Positions 33,687 to 45,698 of a stretch of 64,000 bases of DNA are shown here, piece by piece. How positions within the stretch are numbered: the stretch's first letter is position 1; every line of letters starts with the position of its first letter. The notes beneath the pieces were generated by a model that saw only the letters and a list, made by a program, of their open reading frames with translations, made no database searches and had not been told where the DNA came from. Source of the stretch: Siphonodentalium dalli (Eukaryota > Mollusca > Scaphopoda > Gadilida > Siphonodentaliidae); contig CP136066.1 in assembly GCA_032622095.1 (NCBI GenBank), positions 105,299,319 through 105,363,318 of the forward strand, given 5' to 3'. The position numbers and the translations under genes are program-made.

Positions 33687-34087
33687 TTAACCCTTTACCC
33701 AACAGAAGGGCCCTGTGCCAATGCATTCTCTTATATATGCGAGTCGACCATAGGTCGCCTCGCATATATAAGAGAATGCATTGGCTTAACACATTAAAAA
33801 TTATAAAATTGTTAAAGAATGTAAGAAAAAATGGTAAAAAGTGTTTAAAAAAGATTTTTTTTTAGGCCAATGCATTCTCTTATATATGCGAGGCGACCTA
33901 TGGTCGACTCGCATATATAAGAGAATGCATTGGCACAGGGCATAACTGTAACTATCAAAATGTGGTCAAGGAGCCGGTTCCAATGATATCCATATGTGTA
34001 TGGTTCTATTGAGACAGACCAAAGATATTTTAGGCTGTTGAAGCTTTATTTGGCCGGTTTTGGCCGGTTTGTTGGGTAAAGGGTTAA
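33687..34087. mobile_element. piggyBac-like MITE, full copy
   Basis: TTAACCCTTTACCCAACAG to ...GTTGGGTAAAGGGTTAA, 401 bp, with two 67-bp hairpins. It is only 33 bp from the previous copy's end. Confidence 0.82.
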
Positions 34088-34152
34088 ACATTGTCTGTCA
34101 TACTGTCATACCGCATGCATTCAATGCAGAAATTATTTTTAGCCACACAGAG

Positions 34153-34250
34153 CTAACTCTTGCTGGTGGTAATAGATATCCCCCAAATACTCCAGACTCA
34201 GTACTGAATAGCTGTGGAGTCTGTGTTTTAACAAGAACTGATGTATGCCC
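34153..34250. repeat. Inverted-repeat arm (partner 29640..29735)
   Basis: Reverse complement of the arm near 29.64 kb, sharing 'tgctggtggtaatag' and 'tgtggagtctgtgttttaac'. Confidence 0.55.
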
Positions 34251-36048
34251 TCCCAAGGTTGCATAAAATTATAAATATGCCAAAAATAATATGGAACCTA
34301 AAGTGCTCACCTGGAGTTAAATGCCAAATGGCAGCAAATCTCCTCCAAGGATTCTTTACATACATGTATGCATCAGTAATATGCCTATCATACTAACTTA
34401 AATGGAATTCATAAATTCTGAATTAATAATATATTAAAAAGGTGCACAATGTGCTAAATTACCTAACAGCAGCATCATTCATGTAAAATAATAGTGAGAA
34501 AGTGACTCAAAACATTTATATCTCAATTTAAAAATATAATGACCATCCGAGCAGTGTAGGGCGACACATGCATATTGTTAAGTCCATGTCCACAACACAT
34601 AAATTACTAAAATAAATATAGCAGCATATATCCTCCAAGGTTTCTATACATTTGAAATATAAATAAATGGTCACCGACCACACGTCCCCAGAAAAGATGT
34701 TTTTTTTTAGGAAGTTGGCTTTTTCGGAACCAAAAAATATTGAACTTTGGCAAAAAAATATCAAACTTTCAAAAAAAAAGTTCTGATTCAAGAAAGGGGA
34801 TTTAAAAGAAAGGGGATGTAAAACATGACTATTTTCTGTCGTCCATACACATGTTGTACATAGGAATATTTTTTAACAATATCCTAGTCTCAATTCTCAA
34901 CAGTCCAAATTGTTCCATAAAGTCAAGAAAGGGGAATACCTTGGTGAAAAACAATATTCCATCATCCATATACATGTACATGTTGCACATCAGCGATATA
35001 TTGGTATTCGTAAAGTCTAATTCTCTACATTAGAAACTGTGGGAGGAGTTGATTACACAATGAAGGTACCCATAATGTGTGACAGACACATGAACAGACA
35101 TACCCACCACAGCTATAATATGGGCTGCACCCAGCATCAGGGCTGTGGGGTGCAAAATTCTATCCCACAGTCAGATGGACAGAGATCATTTCTATGGTCC
35201 CCCGAAAATTGATTTTTCAGGGTACAAAACTAGTCAAGATGCACGGTCCAATTCAATTAACAAAGTTCTTTACAATTACTATTATGTGCAACATATATAT
35301 AAGAATCACAAAGACAAGCATAAAACACCTGATACCATGAGAAATATGTATAAAAGCATATTCCTCTAACTATTTTAACATTTTCTGTTAAATGGGCAAT
35401 GGAACCACAAATTATATAGCTCATAGATGGATTTTTTTTTTTTACGTTGATATCCGACCATTAAAATTCTCCATGAATAGACCCATATATTGGATCGCCT
35501 GGCATAAAATACATACAAATAGCAGATTGATGGCATCAAATCGGTTGGTGCATCTTTAATAACTGGTATATTCAAGTTCCTGGAGGATTATCATTTTTTT
35601 TATCAAACGGAGAAGCTACTACCACCTAAATGTATGGCATCGGTCACATTGTTTAAGACATAGGGGAATTCTGTTCAGTGCATTGGCTTAAACTGGTATA
35701 AATTACAGTAAATTATTCTAGTATATCCACTGACCTGTATAAATATCATCTTCTACCCATGCTTTATAAAACAGACAATGAGTTTAGATCTACTAGTAGC
35801 CTCCAGACAGGCATGATATTTAAAGCCAAGAATGAGTAAATAATTCTTCAATGATGTAATATTGATACCATTGTTCAGCATAAACACCCCAATTTGATAC
35901 TTTTCCCAAATATGATAAATCATAGAATTTTAAAGGGATATAAGGCCCTCATAGTGCTTGAATGTGAAAAATCAAAAAGGTTTGTAAAACCATCATCACT
36001 AAGAAGAACATGGAAAAATAGATAGACTTCAAGTCTGTACATTTAACC
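34251..36048. other. Intron, no feature recognised
   Basis: AT-rich sequence with TACATGTA words and short frames only. Confidence 0.3.
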
Positions 36049-36278
36049 TACAGTAATGCCCTAAATAATCGAACCCTTAACCACAGCACAATTATGGGTA
36101 ACTTTTCAGGATTTAGTCGGAAATATGGCTTGTTGCCATTCACTGGAAAGCTCTCAGTGAGAGCTCTCAGTGAGAGCTTTCTGATGAATGGCAACAAGCC
36201 ATATTACCGACTAAATCCTTAAAAATTACCCATAATTCTGCTGTGGTTAAGGAGTTGATTATTTAGGGCATTACTGTA
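36049..36278. mobile_element. TA-flanked fold-back MITE, copy 7 (near-complete)
   Basis: TACAGTAATGCCCTAAATAA to ...GGGCATTACTGTA, with both long arms and a duplicated 'gagagctctcagt' centre. Confidence 0.8.
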
Positions 36279-36339
36279 GTTCTTTCCTCTGGAATATGTT
36301 CAGATAACCCTTAGAACTTTTATGCACATATATGCCCCC

Positions 36340-36800
36340 AACGCTCAGTTTAGAGAGTGGGCAATACTAAATATTTGTATGGATGGAAAAATTTTCTAAA
36401 TTTTCTAAATCCAAGAAGTGGGTAATATTAACTGGGTATCTTTTCCACCTAAACTGGGCTATCAAATCTGATGATTCAAGCCCAAGATACAAGCTGAAAT
36501 TTTCAGATGGACACAAAATTCAGAAAAGTCAAACAAGGACGAACTCAGGTAAAAATGAATGGACGAAACCCATAGTACGTGGGTATCCTTTATGCATGTT
36601 GGGCAATCACCATACCAAAGCACAGCTATATCTGATTTACAAGCTGAAATGTTTAGACAGAGACAATATTCACAAGTCAAACAAGAGCAGTAACTCTGGT
36701 AAAAATGGATGGACAAAACCGGTATCCTTTTCATCAAGCTGTGCTATCGCCATGCTGAAGCACAACTGAATCCGATGATCCTTGCCTAAGTTACAAGCTG
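36340..36800. repeat. Tandem ~160-bp 'aactctggtaaaaatggatgg' repeat
   Basis: About two and a half units carry 'atacaagctgaaattttcag', 'caagtcaaacaagagcagta' and 'tggacaaaacc'. Open frames across it are repeat-encoded. Confidence 0.55.
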
Positions 36801-37018
36801 ATATACATGTATATGTTCTTTCGAACAAACATTTCCAAGTCAAAAAGGGCCCTTGTTTGAATATTTGTGGCTGCTTTATTCTTCATTGTAATGTATGGTG
36901 GTATGATGTTATGTCATGCAATTAAAAATTTAACACAACATTATGACACATATGAAGCTTCCTCTCATAAAGCCAAGACAAAAAGCTATTTGGTGATTGG
37001 ATTGTTGTTTTTTAGTTA

Positions 37019-37192
37019 TACAGTAATGCCCTATAAAATAATCGACTCCTTAACCACAGCAGAATTATGGGTAACTTTTCAGGATGAGAGCTTTCCGATG
37101 AATGGCAACAAGCCATATTTCCCACTAAATCCTGAAAAGTTACCAATAATTCTGCTGAGGTTAAGGAGTCGATTATTTAGGGCATTACTGTA
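37019..37192. mobile_element. TA-flanked fold-back MITE, copy 8
   Basis: TACAGTAATGCCCTATAAAA to ...GGGCATTACTGTA; part of the left arm is deleted at 'tttcaggatgagagctttcc'. Confidence 0.78.
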
Positions 37193-38265
37193 AATATTTT
37201 AGCAGTGTGTTCTTGATACCTAAAGGGACAAAAAAAGAAAACAATACTTTTTAACCTCTCAAATGTATTAAATTCCATTGTTTATTGTCTTCACTTTAAT
37301 AATTGTTCCGATTCTATACCCAAGGATGATGAGGATATGTGAAACCCAAGATTTTTCGTCGAATACATCCAAAGAAATAAATTCTTATTTGCCTGGATTT
37401 ATGCAAAACACGTGGCCCTAATATTGTGATTAAGATTTTATGAAGAAATAATGTTGCCATTGGTATCTGGGTAGAGAGACTCCATATTTAATACATGTAC
37501 ATGTGCACAGCTTCTAGAGAAATCACAGTTCAGCTAGACTGGAATCATATAGGCATCATACATCCACATAGGCATCAACGACAAATTTCTGTTCAGTCCA
37601 GGGAAGTATCCAGAGCTCTTTTGAAACCTGTTACAGGTTTGGGTGCTCAAACTCTGAAAGCCAAATGTTCCCAAATTCCTAGTAAATAGTGTTTAATGAA
37701 TCAACTGAATTTTCTCTCTTTACAAGGCAATTTGCCTGACTTCAAACAATATATAATGTAAGTCATAAATAACGTAAGTTTATATTATTTATTTTCATGT
37801 TGAAGTGCCCAATTATAAATAATATGAATCTAAATTTATATGGGTCATTCTCAGTTGGAGATTACCAAATCAGGTTTCCAAATCAGATCCAAATTCTATT
37901 TCTAGGAATGAAGTGGTAATTTCAAGAGGATATACCAGTACAAATCATTTCCAAATATATAGCGCATGTCATGTTATGTCATATTAATTATGAAGTAAAA
38001 AGTTGTATGATCATTCAATTTATGGGTATTTTCATTAATCTTGAAAGAAGTCAATTCTGAATTGGCAACTAGGGATGGTAATCAGATTTTTAAAGAGATT
38101 TATTTCCATCTTATCAGACTTATTCTTATGAATATACATGCAGTATCAGTGAGTAATAAATGGGTGGATCCGGGCTCAAAATTTATATTTACAAAACGTT
38201 GTGAAACCATTTACAATTGATGACATAACATAAAAATTATTGGCAAAAACATTAGCAAAATGTAA
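37193..38265. other. Intron containing the partner of the 19.8-kb repeat
   Basis: 37590..37790 repeats the sequence of 19830..20180. The rest shows no feature. Confidence 0.4.
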
Positions 38266-38471
38266 TTAACCCTTTCAGTGCCAAGTCCGATTTTTGTATC
38301 AACCCTTATTTCCTTGATCATTTTTCAAATTTATTGATTATAATGATGTGATACATTTATGGAAAGAGCTCTTTCCATCAATGTATCACATTATTATAAT
38401 CAATAAATTTGAAAAATGATCAAGGAAATATGGGTTGATACAAAAAAAGGACTTGGTACTGAAAGGGTTAA
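38266..38471. mobile_element. TTAA-flanked fold-back element
   Basis: TTAACCCTTTCAGTGCCAAG to ...AAAGGGTTAA; almost the whole length is a palindrome centred on 'gaaagagctctttc' near 38365. The TTAA target suggests piggyBac-type mobilisation. Confidence 0.75.
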
Positions 38472-39068
38472 TGAAGTACCATCTGGATATTATAATATTT
38501 GGAACTGGCAACTGTGGGAATAGGTATGCAATTATAAAGTTGAACATGTCAGATTACCATTATCTCCAAAGAGATCGTCCTGCGGCATAAGAAAATAATT
38601 TTGTTTCATCTAACCCGACCAGCACTATTTCATACTGCCTGGTATATAAATTCTATTGAAATCTGTAAATTTAAATGCATTATTGTTTGGGGTTTTTTTA
38701 CACAAAAAAACGCTATTATTCAAAAGATGGGGTCCTTTTTCTTCATGCATGTCAACTTGGAATATCAGCTATTGAAAGTGATTACTCTGATGAAACAGGC
38801 ATGCAGCATAGGATATACAAATATGTTAAATCAGAATGTCCAACAAGCCACATTACTAATAGTCCTAATAATAAGGTCCTAATATTGTACAGCTTTCATA
38901 AAAAGTTCCTTTCGCAAACTTCCGTAATAATCAGAATCTAGTCCTAATTTGATGTCAGTCCTGTTGAAATTTTGTAACATTTTTCATTATAGAAACACAC
39001 AGGTCAAATTCTGTAACACTGCACATGCTTTAGATGTACATGTTGAACCTAGATCTGTGGTGCTATGA

Positions 39069-39490
39069 CAGGGTTCGTACACATTTTTGAGACTGAAATT
39101 CCTTGACTTTTCCACGACATTTCCATGACCAAGTAGGCCTACCATTATACAATGACCTGATGGATTATTACCGAAGGCTTGCATGAGTCATGCTAAATAT
39201 ACATGTATGTATGTTAATTAAGGACACATTCATTCAAAAAGGTGACATTTGCTGGACATCAGTGATTGTTGTTATACATTTCTGAAAAACTACTTCTAAC
39301 TGTTTAAAGTTAGGAATAAAACCTGCAATGATGAAACGGAACATGGACTGTGCTTATCGTAATTTACATCGCCGATAACGTCAGATATATATTTGTTTCT
39401 AGATTGAATGGTATTATCTTTCTCAGGGCCAGAAAAAACATGTCATTTTCCATGATTTTTACATGATTTCCAAGATCTGTACGAACCCTG
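39069..39490. mobile_element. hAT-like MITE with CAGGGTTCGTAC ends
   Basis: CAGGGTTCGTAC at the left and GTACGAACCCTG at the right, with sub-terminal 'catttccatgac' against 'catgatttcca'. The ends match a common hAT MITE type; no target duplication is readable. Confidence 0.6.
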
Positions 39491-39683
39491 GGAATTAGTC
39501 CACATTTGACAACCTATAACTTATATGAAATATAAGAATTTCAATAGGGGAATGACTGACAAACTAAAATTTCCCACATTCATTGTGTGATTTGCAACCG
39601 AAAGCTGGTACTTCCTTCCATAAATTTGAATATCATTCTACATTCCTGTAGGTGCAATTTTTTAAACTTGTCTCGAACTCGAG

Positions 39684-39946
39684 TTAACCCTTTCATGACG
39701 GGGGCTGCACTGGTGCAGCATTAAATATCCTGTCCCATTGCATTCTCTTATACATGCGAGTCTACCATAGACAGCCTCACATATATATAAGAGAATGTAT
39801 AGGCTTACACGGTCAAGATAAATATTGTAAGGCCATTGTTTTCTCTTATATATGCGAGGCTCCCTATGGGAGACTCGCATATATAAGAGAATGCATTGGC
39901 ACAGGTTTAGCAAAATTTCAGGAAGCTCCAGTCATGGAAGGGTTAA
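39684..39946. mobile_element. piggyBac-like MITE (gctccc variant)
   Basis: TTAACCCTTTCATGACG to ...GTCATGGAAGGGTTAA with two 'gcattctcttatatatg'-type hairpins. 263 bp, the same length as the copy at 2011. Confidence 0.8.
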
Positions 39947-40800
39947 TTCCTATGAGAACATATTCGTTTCTGGCACACAAGATTATAGGGCCGGTGTTGC
40001 CATCTCCCATATTCTCATGAATGAAGAATGTAGCACTTTGGTATTAAAACGAATTATCTCGTATTGCCAGAGTACTACCAGTGGTCAAATCGAACTGGAG
40101 ATCATGTGAAAATTGAATACCTCAAGGATATAACATCCTACATTCCACATCAGTGAATCTGGAACTAGTGCTGGGCGGTATGTTGGTATACTGATTATAA
40201 TCAATAGAAATTTCAATACTGGCACTGTTATTACAATTTTGTTATTAATTGGTACACGGAAGTCATGGTTTGCATGAAAATTTTGAAGGTAATACCCATA
40301 TTACTACTCAACAATGATTGTAGTCGAGGCTAACTTGATTGTTTTGTCACAAACATAGTGCGTACCCTTCTACAGCAATCTGCGAAAGTTGTCATGTTGA
40401 CATACATGTAAGTCAATTTTTATTCTAAATTTATTTTTGATGGCTCTCGTAACAGTGTGCCACAACAAATTTGTGCAATAACATTCACCACATTCACACA
40501 CTGTGAGGTTCCATGTATTAGGTGCCTTATGTACAACATCGATTTGATATGGCATATGACAGACATCAGCTCAGTGACTTAACTAAAATTAATTTCCAAA
40601 TAAAAGGCCGCTTGGCCACAGTGTCCCGCCGAACCGGTGGCTTCATTTGGAGTAGAGGCTTTGTAGAAGTATACTATATGGATACTTCACTTGTGCATTG
40701 TCTCATTACTGACATGCATACAAATAACCAAATCTTAAACAAAACTCTTAAAGTCAAAATATAACCTCAAATTGGCACAAAATGAAGAAAATTACAAGAA
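39947..40800. other. Intron, no feature recognised
   Basis: Short frames on both strands carry no known motif. Confidence 0.3.
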
Positions 40801-41371
40801 AAATTGAATTTTATAAGTCGAAAAGCCCATAACTCTGAGAAAAATCATCGGATCAAACTCAAATTCGAACTTGACCTGTATTTTGATATCAATCACTCAC
40901 AAAAAAATGGAATTTTCAATTGAACAGTCCAAACTTGAGTTATCATCCGGAAACCAAAGAAAAAAGAAGGAAAATTGAATTTTCTAATTCCAAGTCGAAA
41001 AAAGTCCATAACTCTAGGAAAAATCATCGGATCAAACTCAAATTAGAACGCAACCAGTATCTTGATATGACTGATCCACATAAAAATGGTATTTGCAATT
41101 AAAGGATCCATTCCAAACTTGAGATATCATCCGGAAACCGAAAATGTGAGAAATTTTGTAAGTAAAACAAGTAGAAAAAGGGCCACAACTCTCGCAAAAA
41201 TGGGCGGAGCAAACCCATATTCGAACTTGACCTGTATTTTGGTCTGATAAACTCACCTATAAAATTTGCTTTTGATCTAATAACCGAAACTAAAGTTATC
41301 ATATGGAAACCATTTCCAGACAACGGACAGACGGACACACGGATGGACGGACTGACACCGGCTATTTTAAT

Positions 41372-41374
<3 letters not shown>
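40801..41374. repeat. 'cataactctg' module array, three units, with GACGGAC tail
   Basis: Units start at about 40815, 41000 and 41170 ('ccataactct.g.aaaaatc', 'gaac.tgacctgtattttg', 'atcatccggaaacc') and end in 'cggacagacggacac'. Confidence 0.65.

Positions 41375-41409
<35 letters not shown>
41375..41409. repeat. 35-base C homopolymer
   Basis: Uninterrupted C run after the GAC-rich tail. Length may not be reliable in assembly. Confidence 0.9.
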
Positions 41410-41410
<1 letters not shown>

Positions 41411-43773
41411 AAGAAAAATATTTCGGGGGACAATTACAGTAGGGCTATCTTGTTAGTGTGAGATTTGATCTGTTTCCTGAATTAGAAAGCTGCCTTTAAT
41501 TACTGAATAAACATATGGATATAATTGGTAATAAGATATACCCCGGTGTGATTTTAGAATTACCACAGTATTTTTATATGCAAATACTACCCAGCACTAT
41601 CTGGAACCCAGTGAAAAAGTCATAATAATATGTCTGGTATTCCAAATTATTAGAAAAAGGTATAATGGATACGGCACGCATACATAACAACCTCTTGGAA
41701 AACTTGACTTTTCTAATCTAATAAAATCTTCGCAAAAATTTCAACAGGACCAGCATTGTCGAATTAAGACTAGACTTACTGACTGGGCAATTATGCATTG
41801 TGATTGTGATTAAATATATTCCGACCTTCAAGGAGAACCACCACACATTGAACTAATAGGCTTGTATTCACTAAATAGGTTCACATATATATATAGTCCA
41901 GTTGGTTTACACCTGGCGAGGCTCAACGCAGACCTATCTGGGGTCGTTGATCGGATAGACATCGCATGGTATTATATTATCATCAAACCAAGGGGATTCG
42001 GTAGTGATCATATATTGACCACTACCATGCTGATCACCGTCTACATAAAGCTGTACAATCATGTCTGGTTCATTTCAACCATGAGCAACCGTGGGAAAAG
42101 TCATCAAGCAAAATAACACCACAGATAAAGGAACATGTTTTTTAGTATAGTACACAAAAATGCCCTCAGCCTTGAAAGTAATGGCAGACTGGCAGTATCC
42201 AACAGTGACAGATTGTATCCAGTGAGTGTTCACGATTTAGATGTGAGGTGGTGTCTATTGACAAAATTAATAGCAATTATGATACACATGTAGATTGGGT
42301 CAATCATATGGACAACAGTGTGAATTGTCAATGCTAGCGAAGGTACCTTGTGCATTCAGCCGCTACCAAATAAACTATATGGACTATTTAATGTCTGAAC
42401 ATGTTAATAGAGCACTGAATTCCTACATGAATCATTAGAACCACAATTCCCATTTTTTGAGTTTTGCAAATACTGCTAGTTTGGCATACTTCCTCTACAT
42501 ATACACGTATGTATAATTGAATCTCAACTAAATCTTGAAAAACATGGACACATTTTAATCCTGCCATCTGTCCTTGAAGCTTGATAGATGAACTACTGTA
42601 TATCATTATATTCCAACATAGGGCATGTTAGAATTTGAAATAAATTCTACTTTTCAAACTGACTGTACATGTACCAGTAGTTAGTGGTAAATGGAACTAC
42701 ACATACAGGTAGAGGTATTGCTATGACAGCTGAAGCATAATCATTCATTGTCCAATTCATTGCGTATTCTTAGTTTTGTTCTCAAAATAAATTGATATTC
42801 GTTTGAATTTAATGATGCTAAAATCTAGCGGAAACAAAACATATGAAATTCAATGTAGGCTTCATCTAGAATGTGGCTTGTTGGACACTAACAGTTGAAG
42901 ACCATTTTGAAGTCAACATGGTATAAAAATTGTTTGACATTTCATTTCTTTTGTAAAGATGAATGTCCGAAATCTGAAAAAATTCATTACTATTTTTGGC
43001 ACATACTCCATCAGCTTTGTTAAAAGCCATGCTGTTGATTCTTTCTGGTTACATCATGGTTACATTGTGGTTATGGTGTGGTTACAATGTTTAATAAAAC
43101 ATGCTACTAACCCAGCTGGATATCCTGATTTGCACACAATATTTTGATGGTGAAAACACAATCTTAGCCAGTGAAATTCAAACCAGGAGTATTTCATTGC
43201 ATAACAATGTTTGGATAGAAAAAATAATTAATCATTTTAAAAGATACCACCGGTAGATTTAATACCAAAAAACAAGATGTTGATAAACAAGTGCACTGCT
43301 TGATAGGCTTAATATGCCTTGTTTACTCATAATAATTGACATTAAAAAAATGAAGAAATGAAAATATGAAGTATTTTGGCACAGACCGATTCCAAAGTCA
43401 ACCTTGAACAGAGAATTTTTGCGTATTCTACAAAATAATAAGTCCAACAAAGTCTACATCTCATGCAAAATTTGTCTGACCGGCCCCATATTTGAAATTG
43501 ACCTGTGTTTTCTTGTGATTAAACCATATACCAAGTTTTGAGTCAATTGAAAAATGATTAAACAATTATCATCTGGAAACCAAAAATGTTGACAGCCGGA
43601 CAGACATATGGTAATACAACTGTTTTTCGAAAGGCTTATAAAAATAGCTATATCTAATCATAATCCAAAATTCCAATACCATTCATGAATTTCATTTGAC
43701 ATCTGGGTCTGACTTCAAAAATAAACTTCAACTGAACAATTCACAAAAGAAAAAAATGTAAAATTGAACAAAC
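41410..43773. other. Intron next to the linker exon donor
   Basis: One diverged 'gaccggccccatatttgaaattgacctgtg' module lies near 43480..43600. No further exon was recognised on the minus strand. Confidence 0.35.
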
Positions 43774-44095
43774 CTCAGAGGAAACCCCGCCTTTCTGCAT
43801 CGCTCCTGCGAATTGTTCAGGATTAGACATGAATTCCAATCCTTCACCACCTGTCATATCACTCTCCTGATATTCACCATGTTCATTGACTGAATAATCA
43901 CCAGGTGGATAATCACCAAAAGACTTCTGGAAATTACTGTTTGAGAACTGTGATGAACTAGCATCCGAGTCGGCTGAGTTTCGAAAGTCACCAGAAAACG
44001 AGGCCTGCTCAGCGAATGAAAGACTAGAGGATGATGGGAAAGCTTCGTCAGCACCGGGTTCATGCTTCACAACAAAACTATTATCACCAGGAGGC
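43774..44095 (-). CDS. Serine/acidic linker exon, splice hub for alternative ends
   Basis: The exon is 322 nt: 1 nt completing the codon begun in the BTB exon, then 107 codons ending exactly in phase 0. The acceptor is tattttgcag. The donor is GAG|GTTTGT, weaker than the consensus GTAAGT. The protein is low-complexity and rich in Ser, Asp, Glu, Gly and Phe, with no recognisable fold. It suits a flexible tether or activation region between the BTB dimer and the DNA-binding tails. VKHE at residues 9-12 fits a sumoylation consensus, a second such site beside the one in the preceding exon. If the intron is retained, about 15 further residues follow before a stop, which would give a BTB-only protein. 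Phase agreement on both sides is the main evidence that this is an exon of the same gene. Confidence 0.82.
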
Positions 44096-44389
44096 CTGCA
44101 AAATATAAATATCTGATGAAATTAAATTCTGAAAAGAAGAATTTACAACACCAAAGTCATATTAAATACATATTACGGTATTTGCTTATGTCACTACTTC
44201 AAACTGGTATTTTACATTTTTACTATTCAGCCACTATACACGTTTAAATAATGTTGCATTCAGCTGTTGCATTAGACTAATTATCACCCAAAACTTCAAC
44301 ATCAGTTGTACCGTTTCATAAAACATGGCATCTGAACTACTGGTACCAGTATACAACAAGAGCTACGCTGGGCGTGCAATATACGCCCT

Positions 44390-45310
44390 ATCTTGGGTCG
44401 GCGGAAACTGGTAAAAAAGGGGCATAACTCTGGTAAAAATTGCCGGACGGAACTCAAATTTGAACTTGACCTGTGTTTTGGTGGGAGAAAGTAATATACC
44501 AAATTATCATTGAATCCGATAAGCTCTAGTAAAGTTATCATCCGGACAACAAATTTCAGGGATTTTCTAAGTCAAATTACGTCAAATAAGTGGCATAACT
44601 CCGGTGAAAATTGGCGGACGGAACCCAAATTCGAACTTAAGCTGTCTTTTCTCCTAATAAACCCACATACCAAATTTGATTGAAATCGGTTCACTCTAAC
44701 TAAAGTTATCATCCGGACAACAAATTTCAGGGATTTTCTAAGTCAAATTACGTCAAAAAAAGGGGCCATAACTCTCGCAAAAATTATCGGATTAAAACGA
44801 AATTCGGACTTGAGCTGTATTTCGATATATGAAATCCACAAAAAAAACGGGTTTTGCGTATAAACATTCCAAAATCGAGTTATCATCCGGAAACCAAAAA
44901 ACATAAGAAAAACTGAATTTTCTGAGTCGAAAAAGGGGCATAACTCTGCCAAAAATGGTCGGACAGAACCAAAGTTCGAACTTGACCTGTGTTTTGATGG
45001 GAGAAAGTAATATACCAAATTTGGATTCATTCCGATAAACTATACTAAAGTTATCATCCGGACAACAAATTTCAAGGATTTTCTAAGTCAAAAAACGTCA
45101 AATAAGGGGCATAACTCCGGTGAAATTTGGCGGGCGGAACCCAAATTCGAACTTGAACTTACTTTTCGGCTAATAAACCCACATACCAAATTTTACTAAA
45201 TTTGGTTCACTCTAACTAAAGTTATCATCCGGACAACAGGTTAACGGACGGACGGACGGACGGACAGACCAATACTATAATACGGCCTTTTTTTCAAAAG
45301 GGCGTATAAA
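44390..45310. repeat. 'cataactctg' module array, five units, with GGACGGACGG tail
   Basis: Units of roughly 170-180 bp start near 44416, 44592, 44765, 44938 and 45108. Each holds 'cataact', 'gaacttga', 'taccaaatt' and 'aaagttatcatccggacaac'. The array ends in 'acggacggacggacggacag' and 'aatacggcctttttttc'. Confidence 0.75.
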
Positions 45311-45554
45311 AATGAACATTTAACTATTTGCCGGTTGTCCTTTGTTCGTCCCTAGTCCCTAATTATTACTGATAAAAAATGGGTAAAAGTTACATAATTC
45401 CACCAGTGATTCCATACTGTTAATATCGGCATATGCAACAGAGAATTAAATATTTTTTAAATGACAAAAGCTGATGTTTGTCATTTCAGCCAATGGGCTA
45501 TTTATTACCACTTTATGGCATGTTCCCAACAAACTTGAACAAAGTTGACATCAT

Positions 45555-45611
45555 GTGACATATCGCCGATAATGAGTTGTCAACTCATTATCGGCCATAC
45601 ACGTCACGTGA
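45555..45611. repeat. Palindrome with 15-bp perfect arms
   Basis: GCCGATAATGAGTTG (45565..45579), one base, then its complement to 45595. The symmetry extends outward with GTGAC/GTCAC. Confidence 0.7.
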
Positions 45612-45698
45612 CTGGTAATATAGTCTCATATTTCTATTGCTTGCAAAACAAACATTGATTCATTCTCTATGTTTTGTCTGTTGGCACAGACAGAACAT

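Noticed and set aside
33412-33792. Long frame with repeated 'LLYMRGDLWSTRIYKRMHW'-type residues, also at 10723, 21415 and 39662
   Set aside because: These are translations of the piggyBac-like MITE hairpins, not genes.
36383-36769. Plus-strand frame of 128 codons
   Set aside because: It runs through a tandem repeat with internally repeated residues and is explained by the repeat.
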